Assembly: GCF_001298735.1 (NCBI RefSeq)
Contig: NZ_CYSP01000005.1
Location: 124,001 to 188,000 of the forward strand
Direction of reading: 5' to 3'
From: Propionispora sp. 2/2-37
Lineage (GTDB): Bacteria > Bacillota > Negativicutes > Propionisporales > Propionisporaceae
DNA length: 64,000 bases
Part shown: one piece after another, positions 36,322 to 45,590 of the stretch
Position numbering within the stretch: position 1 is the first letter of the stretch
Layout of the letters: every line of letters starts with the position of its first letter
Notes under the pieces: generated by a model
What the model was told of the DNA's origin: nothing
The model's database searches: none
Seen by the model: the letters and a program-made list of their open reading frames with translations, nothing else
Position numbers and translations under genes: made by a program

Positions 36322-37949
36322 GGAGCAGCGAATACCCGTTCTGGCCGCAGAATTTTGTTAATTTGTACAGGGAAACAGACTGCTGGCGGGGTGAAACTTT
36401 TGGCTCCATGCTGCGTGAACGGGCCGGCAAACAGGGGAAACGCATTGCCGTTACCGATGGGGAAAAAAGCGTCAGTTACGCAGAATTGGACCGCCGTGCG
36501 GACTGCCTGGCGGCCGGATTCGCCAGGCTGGGCTTGAAAAAAGGAGACCGCGCGGTTGTCCAGCTTCCCAACCGGATAGAATTCTTTGAGGTGATTTTTG
36601 CCTTATTCCGGCTGGGAGCATTGCCTGTTTTTGCTCTTCCGTCCCACCGGGAAAGTGAAATTCAATATTTTTGCCGGTTTACCGAAGCTGTTCTTTACGT
36701 CATCCCCGATTGCTATGCAGAGTTTGACTACCGTACTCTGGCGAAAGCGGTTCAACCCAACACTCCGGCTTTACGGCAGGTGATTGTGGCAGGGAGTTCC
36801 GGCGGTTTTACGGCTTTGTCGGAGCTGTATGACGATCCGGTTGTTCCCGAGGCGGAAGTAAACCCGGACGATGTCGCTTTTTTACAGCTCTCCGGCGGCA
36901 GCACCGGGTTGTCCAAGCTGATTCCGCGTACGCATGACGACTATATTTACAGTCTGAGAGCCAGCAATGAAATATGCCGGATGAATCAGGACAGCGTCTA
37001 TCTTGCCGCTTTGCCTGTCGCTCATAATTATCCGCTCAGTTCGCCGGGCGCACTGGGGACCCTGTATGCAGGCGGACGGGTTGTACTTGCTGCGGGAGGC
37101 AGCCCTGATGAAACCTTTCCCTTGATCGCACAGGAAGGTGTGACCATTACGGCGCTTGTGCCGCCGCTTGCGTTGATCTGGCTTGAAGCGGCGGCTTCCC
37201 GCCGTGAGGACCTGTCAAGCCTGAAAGTGCTTCAGGTTGGCGGAGCCAAATTTAGCGAGCAGGCGGCAAGAAGAATCAAGTCGGTATTTGGCTGCACGCT
37301 GCAGCAAGTGTTTGGTATGGCGGAAGGCCTGGTGAACTACACCAGACTGGATGACCCGGAGGAGACGATTGTCAGCACGCAGGGAAAACCCATGTCGCCG
37401 TTTGATGAAATCCGGGTTGTCGACGAAAATGACGAGGACGTCGGACCAGGCGAGGTAGGAGAATTATTAACCAGAGGCCCCTACACCATACGAGGCTATT
37501 ACAAGGCTGAGGAGCATAATGCCAAGACTTTTACAACGGATGGTTTTTACCGGACGGGAGACTTGGTCAGCATGACCGCAGCAGGGTATATTGTTGTAGA
37601 AGGCCGCGCCAAGGATCAAATTAACCGGGGCGGTGAAAAAATAGCGGCGGAAGAGGTAGAAAACCATCTTTTGGCACATGATGCGGTGCATGATGCGGCC
37701 GTTGTTTCCGTACCCGACGAATTTCTTGGGGAACGGTCCTGCGCCTTTGTCATACCGCGCCGCCGGGTTCCTTCCGCCGGGGAATTGAAACGATTTCTCA
37801 GAGAACGCGGCATTGCCGGTTATAAAATTCCCGACCGCATAGAGTTTATTCAGTCTTTTCCCTATACACCGCTGGGAAAGGTAAGTAAAAAGGAATTGCG
37901 ACAGATGGCCGCACGGATAACGAAGGTCTCCACTGCCGCGTCAATATAG
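36318..37949 (+). CDS. dhbE: 2,3-dihydroxybenzoate-AMP ligase
   Basis: 543-residue acyl-adenylate-forming enzyme. Core motif [21 protein letters not shown], substrate-pocket segment [13 protein letters not shown] typical of aryl-acid ligases, [17 protein letters not shown] and the catalytic C-terminal Lys in [11 protein letters not shown]. Activates dihydroxybenzoate and loads it on the carrier domain of the next protein. AAGGAGGTGG ribosome binding site within dhbC. Confidence 0.93.
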   Translation: MRSSEYPFWPQNFVNLYRETDCWRGETFGSMLRERAGKQGKRIAVTDGEKSVSYAELDRRADCLAAGFARLGLKKGDRAVVQLPNRIEFFEVIFALFRLGALPVFALPSHRESEIQYFCRFTEAVLYVIPDCYAEFDYRTLAKAVQPNTPALRQVIVAGSSGGFTALSELYDDPVVPEAEVNPDDVAFLQLSGGSTGLSKLIPRTHDDYIYSLRASNEICRMNQDSVYLAALPVAHNYPLSSPGALGTLYAGGRVVLAAGGSPDETFPLIAQEGVTITALVPPLALIWLEAAASRREDLSSLKVLQVGGAKFSEQAARRIKSVFGCTLQQVFGMAEGLVNYTRLDDPEETIVSTQGKPMSPFDEIRVVDENDEDVGPGEVGELLTRGPYTIRGYYKAEEHNAKTFTTDGFYRTGDLVSMTAAGYIVVEGRAKDQINRGGEKIAAEEVENHLLAHDAVHDAAVVSVPDEFLGERSCAFVIPRRRVPSAGELKRFLRERGIAGYKIPDRIEFIQSFPYTPLGKVSKKELRQMAARITKVSTAASI

Positions 37950-37970
37950 ATAACTGAAGGAGTGATTGGG

Positions 37971-38873
37971 ATGGCTATTCCCGCTATTTTGCCTTATTCG
38001 TTGGCGTTTGCAGCCGAGCTGCCGCAAAACCGGGTATCCTGGAAAGCGGAGGCTGACCGCTCGGTGCTGCTCATTCATGATATGCAGCAATACTTTCTTG
38101 CTGCTTATCAGTCTGAGAATTCGCCACTGGCTGAACTGCTAAGAAATATTCAATTGTTAAAAAAGCAATGCAAAGAACTCGGCATACCGGTGATTTACAC
38201 TGTGCAGCCAGGGGCCCAGAAACCTGAAGACAGGGCGCTGCTCCGTGATTTCTGGGGGCCGGGGCTGGCTGATGAGCCCGAACAAACTAAAATAGCCGAT
38301 GCGATTGCACCTGACGACCAAGATATTGTACTGACCAAATGGCGGTACAGTGCCTTTAAAAGAACGCGGTTGCTGGAAATCATGCGCGGGCAGGGACGCG
38401 ATCAACTGATCATCTGCGGCGTTTATGCCCACATTGGCTGCCTTTTGACGGCCGGAGACGCTTTTATGCAGGATCTGGAGACTTTTTTTGTCGGCGATGC
38501 GGTAGCGGACTTTTCTTTGGACCACCACCGCATAGCCATAAACTACGCAGCCGGCTGCTGCTCTTTTGTCACTTCCACCGAACTGGTGCTTTCCCAACTA
38601 ACAGACAACCGCAGCTTTTTCGGGGTTGTGGAGGACAACAGTACGCAGCCTCTGACACTGCAGCGGGTACGAAAGCAGGTTGCTGAACTATTGGGTGAAA
38701 CTGCGGCTGATTTGACGGATCATGAAAGTCTGGTCGACCGGGGCCTGGATTCGATCCGTATGATGAGTCTAGTCGAGCAATGGCGGAGGATAAGTACGGA
38801 TATTACGTTTATAAAGCTGGCTAAAGAGCCGACAATATATAGCTGGTGGGAGCTGTTGTCTGCAAAAAAGTAA
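37971..38873 (+). CDS. dhbB: Isochorismatase with aryl carrier domain
   Basis: 300-residue bifunctional protein. The N-terminal isochorismatase domain has the family Asp in LLIHDMQQYF, Lys in TKWRYSAF and the position near GVYAHIGCLLTAGDAF. The C-terminal aryl carrier domain (about 225-300) has the phosphopantetheine Ser in LVDRGLDSIRMM. It makes 2,3-dihydro-dihydroxybenzoate and then carries activated dihydroxybenzoate to an NRPS. GTG 37962 overlaps the ribosome binding site AAGGAG; ATG 37971 is chosen. Confidence 0.93.
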   Translation: MAIPAILPYSLAFAAELPQNRVSWKAEADRSVLLIHDMQQYFLAAYQSENSPLAELLRNIQLLKKQCKELGIPVIYTVQPGAQKPEDRALLRDFWGPGLADEPEQTKIADAIAPDDQDIVLTKWRYSAFKRTRLLEIMRGQGRDQLIICGVYAHIGCLLTAGDAFMQDLETFFVGDAVADFSLDHHRIAINYAAGCCSFVTSTELVLSQLTDNRSFFGVVEDNSTQPLTLQRVRKQVAELLGETAADLTDHESLVDRGLDSIRMMSLVEQWRRISTDITFIKLAKEPTIYSWWELLSAKK

Positions 38874-38936
38874 AGACTGAGGTTGATCGTATACTTGTCA
38901 ATAAACTGCAGAATTTTTAAAAAGGAGAGAATGAAA

Positions 38937-39170
38937 ATGAATAATCCTTTTGAAAATCCAAACGGCACCTATTTGGTACTGATAAATCAGGAAGGCCAGT
39001 ATTCCCTCTGGCCTTCCTTTCTGGACATACCCGGCGGCTGGTCTGTGGTATACGGGGAGGGAAATCGGCAGCAATGCCTGGATTATATTAACGCGTGCTG
39101 GGTTGATATGCGGCCTAACTCCTTAAAGCTGGACTCCGTAAAAGGACATAAACATGCGAGTACGGCCTGA
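38937..39170 (+). CDS. MbtH-like protein
   Basis: 77-residue NRPS adenylation-domain chaperone. The three conserved Trp-rich stretches are present: [15 protein letters not shown], then [10 protein letters not shown] at the end. MbtH proteins act on an NRPS, normally encoded next door, yet none is present in the window; a deletion scar follows immediately. AAGGAG is nine bases before ATG 38937 (a further ATG at 38931 is only three bases from it). Confidence 0.92.
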   Translation: MNNPFENPNGTYLVLINQEGQYSLWPSFLDIPGGWSVVYGEGNRQQCLDYINACWVDMRPNSLKLDSVKGHKHASTA

Positions 39171-39214
39171 GCTTAAAGTAACTGCCGGTATTGTTTATGT
39201 AACGGCGGCAACGG

Positions 39215-39580
39215 CTGGGACAATTGCATCGGGCGCTGCGGCGGCTGGATCAGACCGCCAGGGAGTTAAAGCTGGAAAAACTGTTGAGGCGAAGTATCTT
39301 TTCCCTGTCCGGCGGGGAAAAACCATTGTTATAGCCGACAGGATTATCTATATGGAGAAAGGTCGTATTAAAGCCGAATATACCCATGCCGGTTTTCTGG
39401 CCATGGATGCTGAGGAAAGAGCGGCTAAAGGCCGGATTGCTCAAGGACCTGGCGGTTGAAGGTAAAGTAATCTTTGTCGTAACCCGTGATGCTGAATTGC
39501 TTGCCAATACCTGCAACCGTGTACTTTGTTTTGCGGACGGCACGGCCCAGGAGCGGTTTTACGGTAAAGAGGAAACTGAC
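39215..39580 (+). pseudogene. Debris of an ECF-type (CbiO-like) two-domain ABC ATPase
   Basis: Three pieces of a double-cassette ATPase lie joined in different frames. Piece 1 (39215-39322) reads ...LHRALRRLDQTAREL... and the ABC signature FSLSGGEK, then shifts. Piece 2 (39316-39440) reads GKTIVIADRIIYMEKGRIKA, the end of the first cassette. Piece 3 (39437-39580) reads LLKDLAVEGKVIFVVTRDAE and NRVLCFADGTAQERF, the end of the second cassette. Walker A, Walker B and hundreds of residues are missing. The pseudogene begins 45 bases after the MbtH stop and ends just before the methyltransferase, so a deletion has removed whatever lay between. Confidence 0.72.
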
Positions 39581-39615
39581 GGACAGTGGCTGATAAATAC
39601 AGGGGGGGGATACAT

Positions 39616-40419
39616 ATGAGCATTGAACAGAACCTGGACGGGGTTCCGGAAACTTTACTGGTTCCATTATGGGCCAGAGCGGTAGAAACGAGACGCTCCG
39701 AGCCGATTATCCGGGATGAGCTGGCGGTAAGCATGGTGGAAAAAATAAATTATGACTTTTCTAAATTTGAAAAGGCCTGGATGTCACAGGTAGGTGTTTC
39801 TATCCGGACGGAGTTGCTGGATAAGGCGGCCGTCAATTTTATCAGCCGGCATCCGGAGGCTGTCGTGATCAATCTTGGCTGCGGTCTAGACACCCGTTTT
39901 TTTCGTGTGGATAACGGCCAAATCCGTTGGTATGAATTGGATTTGCCGGAACCTATCCGGATCCGTCGGGAATTTTTTACGGAGACGGACCGGTACCGGA
40001 TGATTGCCCAATCCGTGTTTGATCCTGCCTGGGTGGAAGAAATTGGACAGCGTCATGAACCCGTATTAATCATTGCCGAGGGGCTGTTTATGTATTTTAC
40101 CGAGCAGGAAGTAAAAGAATTATTTGTTAAGCTGATTGCCGCTTTTCCCAGGGCCGAGATGTTACTTGAAGTTTTGTCGCCACTGTTGGTGAAAAACAGC
40201 CGGCACCATGATGCTGTCGGCAAGATGAATGTCTCTTTTCAATGGGGAGCAGCGAGTGGGAAGATGGTGGAAGAATTGAATGAACGTATCAGGTTCCTGC
40301 AGGAATGGAACTATTTTGACTATCACCGGGAGCGTTGGGGATGGCTGCGCTGGCTCTCATGGATTCCGGCCTTTAAGCGGAATTTTAACAACAAGATTGT
40401 TCACTTGCAGTTTGTTTAA
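39616..40419 (+). CDS. LCMT/PPM1-type class I SAM-dependent methyltransferase
   Basis: 267-residue methyltransferase of the leucine carboxyl methyltransferase-like (PPM1/TcmP) group. SAM motif VINLGCGLDTRFFRVD, then WYELDLPEPIRIRREFF and IIAEGLFMYFTEQEV. Members O-methylate small acids or natural products; the substrate here is unknown. Start 39616 follows a GGGGGGG stretch that serves as ribosome binding site. It sits between siderophore genes and an AraC/ABC cassette, suggesting a role in metallophore modification or in an associated ECF/ABC uptake cassette. Confidence 0.83.
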   Translation: MSIEQNLDGVPETLLVPLWARAVETRRSEPIIRDELAVSMVEKINYDFSKFEKAWMSQVGVSIRTELLDKAAVNFISRHPEAVVINLGCGLDTRFFRVDNGQIRWYELDLPEPIRIRREFFTETDRYRMIAQSVFDPAWVEEIGQRHEPVLIIAEGLFMYFTEQEVKELFVKLIAAFPRAEMLLEVLSPLLVKNSRHHDAVGKMNVSFQWGAASGKMVEELNERIRFLQEWNYFDYHRERWGWLRWLSWIPAFKRNFNNKIVHLQFV

Positions 40420-40512
40420 AAGGAGATATTTTCTTAAGTGAATCACTCTCTTCCACTCGGTTCGGCAACAAAACAATACGGCATGGCCTATTGTAATTGG
40501 CAAGAATCATAC

Positions 40513-40531
40513 TATAATGATAATGGGTATC
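40513..40531. promoter_or_regulatory. Fur box upstream of the AraC regulator
   Basis: TATAATGATAATGGGTATC matches the 19-bp Fur consensus at about 15 positions, 105 bases before the AraC gene. Confidence 0.65.
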
Positions 40532-40635
40532 AAAATATGTGCTAGGGCAGGAGCCGGCAGCGTCTTTTTTAGCGCAGTTGCCTGATCAAAGCCGCTAAAT
40601 GACACATTTCCGGATAAGGGGAGGGGGCTTTTATT

Positions 40636-41628
40636 ATGGAAAATGCCATGCAAAAATATAAGATCTTTAATCCGGGAAACAAGAATTGCGCCGTATGTGC
40701 CGGGATCAACAGCATGTACAGAACAGATTCCTTTCAGCAAGAATTAAAAATACCGGAAAAGGTTGGCAAGGGATATTTTCGCAGAATCATTGTCAAACCC
40801 TCCATGGAAATATTTATACCCGATGTGACGTTTTATGACAATATGGTGATACGGGGCAGCCGGGATGAGCAGATATATGGCTTGGCTTTCGGTCTAGGAG
40901 ATCCCTTTTGGTGGAGCGTGGAGGGGAATGAACAGGAATATGAGCTGGCATGCGGGGAAAGCTGCATTTTCAACCGGTTCCAGGGAGAAAGCGTATCCCG
41001 CTATCAGCCGGGGCAGCGGTTTTGGGGGCTTAGAATCGAGTTCGATTCGCGGCTTATATCCAGTTGGATTGAGCATTTAGGGAAAGATGGTTCCCGTGCT
41101 GGAATGTCTTGTACCTGTGGCAGCGGTGGTGGCTTTTATAAGAGAAAGTATTCAGCAGCTGTCAGTCTGATTCTTCATGATATGATTAACTGTCATTATC
41201 GGGATGATGTAAAAAGAATATATCTTGAAGGGAAAATACTGGAACTGCTTGCTGTTTATCTGAATGAACTAACCTTTGAAAGGGAAGGCGCGTATTCTCC
41301 GGTCAGGCTCTCCAATACCGACATGAAGTCGTTGCATGAGGCCAGACGGCTGCTTGATGAAAATATTGCCACGCCGCCAACCATAAGAAAACTGGCAAAA
41401 TGGGTATGCCTGAATGAATATAAGTTAAAAACAGGATTCAAGAAATTGTTCGGCAAGCCTGTTCATGCTTATCTCATCGATAAAAGGCTGGAAACGGCCC
41501 GGTTTTTAATAGAAAAGAAAAAGTTAAAAATTACGGAAGCGGCTTTATTAGTAGGTTATAACGATTTAAGTTACTTTGCTGAAACATTTAGGAAAAAATA
41601 TGGCGTCAATCCGTCCCAGGTCAGCTAG
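40636..41628 (+). CDS. AraC-family regulator (YbtA-like)
   Basis: 330 residues with an N-terminal ligand-binding region (CIFNRFQGESVSRYQPGQRFWGL) and a C-terminal pair of helix-turn-helix motifs (PTIRKLAKWVCLNEYKLKTGF and ITEAALLVGYNDLSYFAETF). Regulators of this subtype activate siderophore uptake genes when the ferric siderophore binds. GGGGAGGGGG ribosome binding site. Placed directly before the ABC pair and behind a Fur box, as with YbtA. Confidence 0.88.
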   Translation: MENAMQKYKIFNPGNKNCAVCAGINSMYRTDSFQQELKIPEKVGKGYFRRIIVKPSMEIFIPDVTFYDNMVIRGSRDEQIYGLAFGLGDPFWWSVEGNEQEYELACGESCIFNRFQGESVSRYQPGQRFWGLRIEFDSRLISSWIEHLGKDGSRAGMSCTCGSGGGFYKRKYSAAVSLILHDMINCHYRDDVKRIYLEGKILELLAVYLNELTFEREGAYSPVRLSNTDMKSLHEARRLLDENIATPPTIRKLAKWVCLNEYKLKTGFKKLFGKPVHAYLIDKRLETARFLIEKKKLKITEAALLVGYNDLSYFAETFRKKYGVNPSQVS

Positions 41629-41760
41629 TACGGTATCAAATCTGAACCTATGAGCCCGGCGTATATTTTCCGCAAAACTGCGCTGGCCGGTATCCCCACT
41701 GCTCCGCCTTGTTTCATGAAACAGATTCTAGCCACGATACTTACATTTAAGATTAGTACC
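41629..41760. other. Intergenic, nothing recognised
   Basis: About 130 bases after the AraC gene with no supportable ORF; together with the terminator and promoter that follow it makes a 315-base gap before the ABC pair. Confidence 0.4.
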
Positions 41761-41816
41761 GTTTAGGCACAGAGAAGAAATCATTTCTTTTCTGTGCCTA
41801 AACTACTTTTTACCAT
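41761..41816 (+). terminator. Terminator after the AraC gene
   Basis: Long near-perfect stem (GTTTAGGCACAGA... 41761-41780 with 41784-41803, one bulged base) followed shortly by CTACTTTTTA. Confidence 0.75.
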
Positions 41817-41878
41817 AAATTTAATCCTTCTTGCCATAGAAAACAGCAGTAAAAGGGAGTATTATATTTTTGTAATAT

Positions 41879-41897
41879 GATAATGAAAACCAATATC
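41879..41897. promoter_or_regulatory. Fur box upstream of the ABC pair
   Basis: GATAATGAAAACCAATATC matches the 19-bp Fur consensus at 16 positions; 47 bases before the first ABC gene. Confidence 0.65.
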
Positions 41898-41943
41898 AAT
41901 AAACATAAGCTGGTGATAACTATAGCTGTTAGGAGGCATGAAC

Positions 41944-43734
41944 ATGAGTACTACTAAAAACTCAATGGTTACAGTATTGTTTGGATTTGCAGGGAGCTAC
42001 CGTATCCTCCTTGTGCTGTCCTGGCTTTTAGCCGGGCTGAGCTCCGTCCTTTCCATCGGTCCGTTTATCTGCATCTGGTTCGTGATCCGGGAGGTATTCC
42101 GTGTACTGCCGGATGTTGTACAAGCTGCGGAAGCAGCGAAGTTTGGGTGGCTGGCAGTAGGTTTGGCAGTTGCCAGTATTGCTTGCTATTTTGTAGCGTT
42201 GCTGTGTTCCCATTTAGCTGCGTTTCGGGTTGAAAAAAATATGCGCAAGCAGGCGATGCGTAAAATTGTAGATCTGCCACTCGGGTATTTCGGCACCAAT
42301 ACAAGCGGGAAACTTAGAAAGATTATTGATGACAACGCAAGTCTGACTCACGCCTTTTTAGCGCACCAGTTGCCGGATTTGGCCGGAGCGGTCATTATGC
42401 CGATAGCAATTCTGGCGGTTCTCTTTATTTTTGACTGGAAATTAGGACTGATCTGCTTCATTCCTCTGGTCCTTGGTCTGGTATTTTTACAAAGAATGAT
42501 GGGGGGCGAAAAAGCCGGATTTATGAACCAATATATGGATGCCCTAGAGGCGATGAATGCAACTGCTGTTGAATACGTCAGGGGAATCCCCGTTGTAAAG
42601 GTGTTTCAACAAACGGTGTATTCTTTCAAAAACTTTCATGAATCGATTGTAAGGTACCGGGATTTTGCAGCCGCTTTTGCCCTGGAATGCCGTATACCGA
42701 TGATAGGATTTACCATGTCCATCCATGCACCTTCACTGCTCTTGATACCTGCGGGTATCTTGTTTGTTTCAACAGCGGCAGATTACCGGGAATTTCTTCT
42801 GGATCTTATCTTTTATATATTATTTGTTCCAGTGTCGGGGAGCATGATGAATAAAATCATGTATGCGGGGGAAAGCATTATGGTGGCCCGGGAGGCCGTT
42901 GGACGTATCTGTGAAATTACTCAGGAAAAGACACTGGCAGAAGGCAGTCTGGATAAACCAATAAACGAGTATAGCATTTGTTTCAACCATGTTACCTTCG
43001 CCTATCCCGGCAAGCAGCAACCCGCGGTTTTCCGGGCGAATTTTGCTGTGCCGCAGGGTAAAACCTATGCTTTGGTCGGGTCTTCCGGCAGCGGCAAAAC
43101 CACACTGGCCAGCCTTATTCCGCGATTCTGGGATGTAGGTGAAGGGAGTATTACCATTGGCGGAGTCGATGTACGGGATGTTAAGGAAGCTGATTTGATG
43201 AAAAAAATTGCCTTTGTATTTCAAAATACAAAGTTATTCAAGACTAGTCTGTTGGATAATATCCGTGCCGCCAAACCGGAAGCGGGCCGGGAAGAGGCCC
43301 TTTATGCAGCGCACATGGCACAGTGCGACGATATTTTGGCCAAGATGCCCCACGGAATTGATACTGTTGTAGGAACTGACGGCGTCTATTTGTCAGGAGG
43401 GGAACAACAGCGAATTGTGTTAGCCAGGGCGATTTTAAAAGATGCTCCTATTATTATTTTGGATGAGGCAACCGCTTTTGCCGATCCGGAAAATGAATAT
43501 CAGATTCAAAAAGCTTTTGAACACCTGACAAAAGGAAAAACCGTATTGATGATTGCCCATCGTCTTTCCTCCATTAAAGATGTGGATTGCATCTTGGTTA
43601 TGCAGCAAGGGGAGATTGTAGAGCGAGGTTCTCATGAGAATTTGCTGCATTCTAAAGGAGTATATGCCGGTATGTGGCAAGAATATCAGACTTCTATTGC
43701 CTGGAAGGTCGAAGAGGAGGCTGCACATGCTTAG
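41944..43734 (+). CDS. ABC transporter, exporter-fold, YbtP/IrtA-like subunit
   Basis: 596 residues: six-helix membrane domain (about 1-310) fused to one ATPase. Walker A GSSGSGKT, signature YLSGGEQQRIVLARA, Walker B IIILDEATAF (note Ala-Phe after Thr where Ser-Leu is usual). Heterodimers of this kind next to a YbtA-like regulator and Fur boxes import ferric siderophores despite the exporter fold. AGGAGG is seven bases before ATG 41944. Overlaps the partner gene by eight bases. Confidence 0.87.
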   Translation: MSTTKNSMVTVLFGFAGSYRILLVLSWLLAGLSSVLSIGPFICIWFVIREVFRVLPDVVQAAEAAKFGWLAVGLAVASIACYFVALLCSHLAAFRVEKNMRKQAMRKIVDLPLGYFGTNTSGKLRKIIDDNASLTHAFLAHQLPDLAGAVIMPIAILAVLFIFDWKLGLICFIPLVLGLVFLQRMMGGEKAGFMNQYMDALEAMNATAVEYVRGIPVVKVFQQTVYSFKNFHESIVRYRDFAAAFALECRIPMIGFTMSIHAPSLLLIPAGILFVSTAADYREFLLDLIFYILFVPVSGSMMNKIMYAGESIMVAREAVGRICEITQEKTLAEGSLDKPINEYSICFNHVTFAYPGKQQPAVFRANFAVPQGKTYALVGSSGSGKTTLASLIPRFWDVGEGSITIGGVDVRDVKEADLMKKIAFVFQNTKLFKTSLLDNIRAAKPEAGREEALYAAHMAQCDDILAKMPHGIDTVVGTDGVYLSGGEQQRIVLARAILKDAPIIILDEATAFADPENEYQIQKAFEHLTKGKTVLMIAHRLSSIKDVDCILVMQQGEIVERGSHENLLHSKGVYAGMWQEYQTSIAWKVEEEAAHA

Positions 43735-45472
43735 ATTTTTTCAAACAAAATTTGCACTAAGTGAAAAGGGTGCAAAAGATTTACGCAATGGCAGCTTATA
43801 TAGTGCGTTAACGAATCTTGGCATGATGCTTCCGGTGGGACTGTTTAGCGTAATGCTGAATGATCTGCTGCGCCCGCTTTTCGGAGCGGACGCAGCGATG
43901 CCGAAGGTTATGCCGTATATTCTGCTCGTTTTCATACTATTTATCGTTTTATATCTTTTTCAGTATTGGCAATATTCCAGCGTATTCCTTTCTACTTATG
44001 CCGAGAGCGCCACCCGCAGAATTACGTTAGCTGAAAAACTTCGCCGGTTGCCTCTGTCCTTTTTCGGTAAACGGGATTTGTCCGATTTAACCAATACCCT
44101 TATGGGGGATTGTGCGACGCTGGAACATGCTTTTTCACATGCTGTGCCTCAGTTGTTTGGCGCTATTCTTTCTACAGGTATCATCACCATTGCATTGTTT
44201 TATATGGACTGGCGCATGGCACTTTCCATATTATGGGTGGTTCCGGTAGCTTTTCTGATGATCGTTGGTTCCAAATATATTCAGAACAAGGCGGAACTTA
44301 CTCATTATCAGGCAAAGCGCGTTTGTGCGGACAGTATTCAGGAATGCCTGGAAACTATTCAGGATATAAAAGCCTGCAATAAAAAAGAAAGTTATATGGA
44401 GAGTCTGAATAGAAAACTGGATGCGGCAGAGCAGGCGCAGATCCGTTCGGAATTGACTGTGGGTATTTTTGTGACCAGTGCGCAGGCGGTGCTGCGGCTG
44501 GGTTTGGCTTCCGTAGTACTGGTAGGCGGTGAATTATTGGTGGAAGGAGAAATGGACTTATTGACCTATCTTATCTTTTTGATTGCAGCGTCGAGAATAT
44601 ATGAACCGTTGTCAGGAACGCTGGCCCATATTGCCGAGATTTTTATGATTGGAATTCCCATCCAAAGAATGCAGGAAATGGAGGCGCAGCCTGTTCAGCA
44701 GGGTGAAAGAAGCTATGCTCTGAATGGATATAACATTCAGTTTGATCATGTTGCATTTTCTTATCATACGGATGAGCCCATTTTACAGGATATTTCTTTT
44801 GTGGCAAAACAGGGAGAAGTAACGGCGCTGGTAGGTCCTTCCGGCGGCGGGAAAAGTACGGCCGCCAAACTGGCAGCACGTTTCTGGGATGTAAATTCCG
44901 GTAAGATTACGCTTGGAGGCCGGGATATAACGACCATTGATCCCGAAGCTTTGCTGCAACATTATGCGATTGTTTTTCAGGATGTTACCCTATTCGATGA
45001 CACGGTCCTGGAGAATATCCGCTTAGGTAAGCTTGGTGCGACTGATGAAGAGGTAAAAAAAGCTGCCAGGCTGGCCAGGTGTGATGAATTTGTAGCCCGT
45101 ATGCCTAGGGGATATGATACGGTTATCGGTGAAAACGGTGCGATATTATCCGGTGGAGAACGTCAGCGCATCTCTATTGCCAGAGCCATCCTTAAAAATG
45201 TGCCGATCATTTTGCTGGATGAAGCTACCGCTTCTTTGGATGTCGAAAATGAAACAAAAATACAGGCGGCCTTAACGGAACTTATTAAAAATAAAACGGT
45301 CCTAATTATTGCCCACCGTATGCGTACTGTTGCCAATGCCGATAAGATTGTCGTTCTGTCCGACGGATATGTTGCCCAGCAGGGCAAACACGCTGATTTG
45401 ATAAAGCAGGATGGATTATATCGTCATATGGTTGAAATTCAAACGCAGAGCATGGACTGGGCACTGAATTGA
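43727..45472 (+). CDS. ABC transporter, exporter-fold, YbtQ/IrtB-like subunit
   Basis: 581 residues with the same layout: membrane domain (about 20-310) and ATPase. Walker A GPSGGGKS, signature ILSGGERQRISIARA, Walker B IILLDEATASLD. Start at 43727 inside the previous gene's end, with GAGGAGG before it, so the pair is translationally coupled and surely heterodimeric. Confidence 0.87.
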   Translation: MLRFFQTKFALSEKGAKDLRNGSLYSALTNLGMMLPVGLFSVMLNDLLRPLFGADAAMPKVMPYILLVFILFIVLYLFQYWQYSSVFLSTYAESATRRITLAEKLRRLPLSFFGKRDLSDLTNTLMGDCATLEHAFSHAVPQLFGAILSTGIITIALFYMDWRMALSILWVVPVAFLMIVGSKYIQNKAELTHYQAKRVCADSIQECLETIQDIKACNKKESYMESLNRKLDAAEQAQIRSELTVGIFVTSAQAVLRLGLASVVLVGGELLVEGEMDLLTYLIFLIAASRIYEPLSGTLAHIAEIFMIGIPIQRMQEMEAQPVQQGERSYALNGYNIQFDHVAFSYHTDEPILQDISFVAKQGEVTALVGPSGGGKSTAAKLAARFWDVNSGKITLGGRDITTIDPEALLQHYAIVFQDVTLFDDTVLENIRLGKLGATDEEVKKAARLARCDEFVARMPRGYDTVIGENGAILSGGERQRISIARAILKNVPIILLDEATASLDVENETKIQAALTELIKNKTVLIIAHRMRTVANADKIVVLSDGYVAQQGKHADLIKQDGLYRHMVEIQTQSMDWALN

Positions 45473-45533
45473 ACAGAGTCAAACAGCAACCCCACGGTCT
45501 TGGGTAACACAAAACGGATGAATCGATAGTCTT

Positions 45534-45562
45534 GGCTGCATCATTAGATGCAGCCGTTTTTT
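45534..45562 (+). terminator. Terminator after the ABC pair
   Basis: 9-bp perfect stem GGCTGCATC/GATGCAGCC with an ATTA loop and GTTTTTT tail. Confidence 0.92.
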
Positions 45563-45590
45563 GTCTGTTGGAGTAAGGATTTCATTGAAA

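Noticed and set aside
39154-39459. 101-codon open frame after MbtH that could be annotated as a hypothetical protein
   Set aside because: Its second half is the end of an ABC cassette read after a frameshift, and its first half is the wrong frame of the LSGGEK piece; it is debris, not a gene.
41944-45472. Interpretation of the ABC pair as a multidrug or peptide exporter
   Set aside because: The fold allows it, but the Fur box, YbtA-like regulator and siderophore neighbourhood fit the YbtPQ/IrtAB import type better; left as an inference.
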